A DNA stretch of 64,000 nt from Diplolepis rosae (Eukaryota > Arthropoda > Insecta > Hymenoptera > Diplolepididae): the NCBI GenBank assembly GCA_030998225.1, contig JAPYXD010000161.1, positions 2,356,001 through 2,420,000 on the forward strand, in the 5' to 3' direction. The translations under genes were made by a program, and so were the position numbers. Below are positions 63,383 through 64,000 of this stretch, one piece after another. Positions within the stretch are counted from its first letter, which is position 1. The number at the start of each line of letters is the position of its first letter. The notes beneath the pieces are model-generated. The model searched no databases. It was not told the DNA's origin and worked only from the letters and a program-made list of their open reading frames with translations.

Positions 63383-63428
63383 GGCAAAGTAATGCGCGAG
63401 CTCCTCGGACTCTGGCTTAAAATTATGT
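63383..63428 (+). repeat. Representative D monomer (46 bp)
   Basis: The box ends in GCGCGAGCTC, giving a SacI-type GAGCTC, and is followed here by CTCGGACTCTGGCTTAAAAT. Elsewhere the common form is GAGCTCTTCGG. Tail variants TTAACATTATGT, TTAAAGTTTTTT and TTATGTAGCC mark different positions in the higher-order units. D is the monomer most often doubled (D-D). Confidence 0.88.
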
Positions 63429-63483
63429 GGCCAAGTAATGCGCGAGTTCAATGGACGTCAGGACTGATATAAATGCAAAAATA

Positions 63484-63528
63484 GCCGCGTAATACGCGAG
63501 ATCAAGCAAAGTCTGACCTAAATAAGGT
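63484..63528 (+). repeat. Representative B monomer (45 bp) with palindromic box
   Basis: Begins GCCGCGTAATACGCGAG. The 13-mer CGCGTAATACGCG is a perfect inverted repeat: five-base arms CGCGT and ACGCG around AAT. The tail reads ATCAA(A/G)CAAAGTCTGACC and ends AAATAAGGT. A common variant has both arms altered (CCGAGTAATACGTGAG), and another reads GTAAGACGCG. B always follows A. Confidence 0.9.
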
Positions 63529-63576
63529 GGCAAAGTAATGCGCGAATTCTTAGTACAGAATTTTTATATATAAAGT
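63529..63576 (+). repeat. Representative C monomer (48-bp form)
   Basis: Box GGCAAAGTAATGCGCGAATTC, whose end creates an EcoRI-type GAATTC, then TTAGTACAGAATTTTTATA. The tail ends TATATAAAGT in the 48-bp form and TATAAAGT in the 46-bp form. The 48-bp form usually precedes A', so length and neighbour are linked. Other variants carry GTACAGGAT or GTACCGAAT. Confidence 0.88.
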
Positions 63577-64000
63577 GGCCAAGTAATGCGCGAGTTTAAT
63601 GGACGTCAGGACTGATATGAATACAAAACTAGGCGCGTAATACGCGAGATCAAACGAAATCTGACCTAAATAAGGTGGCAAAGTAATGCGCGAATTCTTA
63701 GGGGTATAAGAATTTTTATAAAGTGGCCAAAAAATAGTAATTAACGCGTAGGCTCGTTATACTCTGACCTGAATAAAGCGGCCAAGTAATGCGCGAGCAC
63801 TTCGGCCTCAGATTTTCAGTAAGGTGGCCAAGTAATGCGCGAGTTCAGTGGACGTCAGGACTGATAAAAATGCAAAAATAGCCGCGTAATACGCGAGATC
63901 AAACGAAATATGACCTAAATAAAGTGGCCAAGTAATGCGCGAGCTCTTCGGACTCTGGCTTAAAATTATGTGGCCAAGTAATGCGCGAGTTCAATTGACG

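Larger units (their letters stand above)
1..64000. repeat. Continuous satellite DNA array with nested higher-order structure
   Basis: The whole window consists of related 44-55 bp monomers, each opening with a box close to GGCCAAGTAATGCGCGAG or GCCGCGTAATACGCGAG and continuing into an AT-richer tail. All monomers are in the same orientation and I saw no stretch longer than about 60 bases that could not be recognised as a monomer. Hand counts on typical monomers give about 30% GC (C) to 48% GC (D). F2 monomers divide the array into units of 248 to about 3,600 bp. There is no gene, RNA gene or mobile element. The longest open frames are about 60-73 codons on the minus strand, and they are translations of the satellite (the box reads LAHYLA). 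The array continues past both ends. The family is not one I recognise. Confidence 0.98.
63200..64000 (+). repeat. 543-bp unit and truncated following unit at the right edge
   Basis: 63200-63742 is F2b-E-A-B-D-A-B-C-A'-B'-F1 (543), like 28428-28970 and 41501-42043. The next unit begins with the CGGCCTCAG E allele, but its A reads AATGCGCGAGTTCAGTGG. It is cut by the window edge inside an A monomer. Confidence 0.8.

Noticed and set aside
1..64000. CRISPR array (regular short repeats with variable spacers)
   Set aside because: The intervals between boxes are themselves repeated monomer tails, not unique spacers, there is no cas gene, and the structure is hierarchical.
1..64000. Ribosomal DNA spacer or bacterial repeat region
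   Set aside because: No rRNA sequence or other genes occur, and 64 kb of gene-free head-to-tail repeats is not plausible for a bacterial chromosome.

Overview
The whole window is one uninterrupted, head-to-tail satellite DNA array. I found no supportable protein-coding gene, RNA gene, transposon, CRISPR array or unique sequence. The array runs off both edges: base 1 lies inside a junction monomer and base 64000 inside an A monomer. A pure array of this size fits a nuclear eukaryotic chromosome (centromeric, pericentromeric or other heterochromatin, or a sex or B chromosome) assembled from long reads. I do not recognise the family and cannot name the species. CpG-rich boxes are largely intact, which argues against long-term heavy CpG methylation and would fit many invertebrates better than vertebrates or plants; this is inference only.

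Level 1, monomers. Every 44-55 bp there is a conserved GC-rich box followed by an AT-richer variable tail. I name the monomers A (55 bp, box plus GACGTC), B (45 bp, palindromic box CGCGTAATACGCG), B3 (44 bp, B with a GTTGAACG tail), C (46 or 48 bp, GAATTC then a TATATAAAG-like tail), D (46 bp, GAGCTC), E (46 bp, GCACTTCGG), F1 (48 bp, GAATTC then TTAGGGGTATAAG) and F2 (55 bp, box replaced by an A/T tract). Wherever I parsed the array, A is followed by B, giving a fixed 100-bp AB dimer.

Level 2, higher-order units. F2 recurs about 75 times and marks unit boundaries. Many units follow the formula F2-E-(A-B-D or A-B-C or A-B-C-D)n-A-B3-F1. Monomer sums reproduce the measured unit lengths: 248, 394, 540, 543, 688, 734, 780, 928, 1119 and 1796 bp. 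Homologous units differ in length by whole blocks of 46, 146 or 192 bp.

Level 3, segmental duplication. Strings of units recur with the same order and private variants: about 1.3-7.5 kb, 12.5-15.9 kb, 29.7-36.2 kb and 47.2-53.7 kb (spacing about 17.16 and 17.52 kb between the last three); tandem 3.34-kb units at 15376-22055; a 5.5-5.8 kb tandem duplication at 50058-60400; and a 2.7-kb stretch at 27492-30198 repeated at 40566-43271. All copies are in the same orientation. Unit boundaries below are placed at the AAC about 19 bases into F2 and were read from the printed coordinates by hand; identities were judged by eye.
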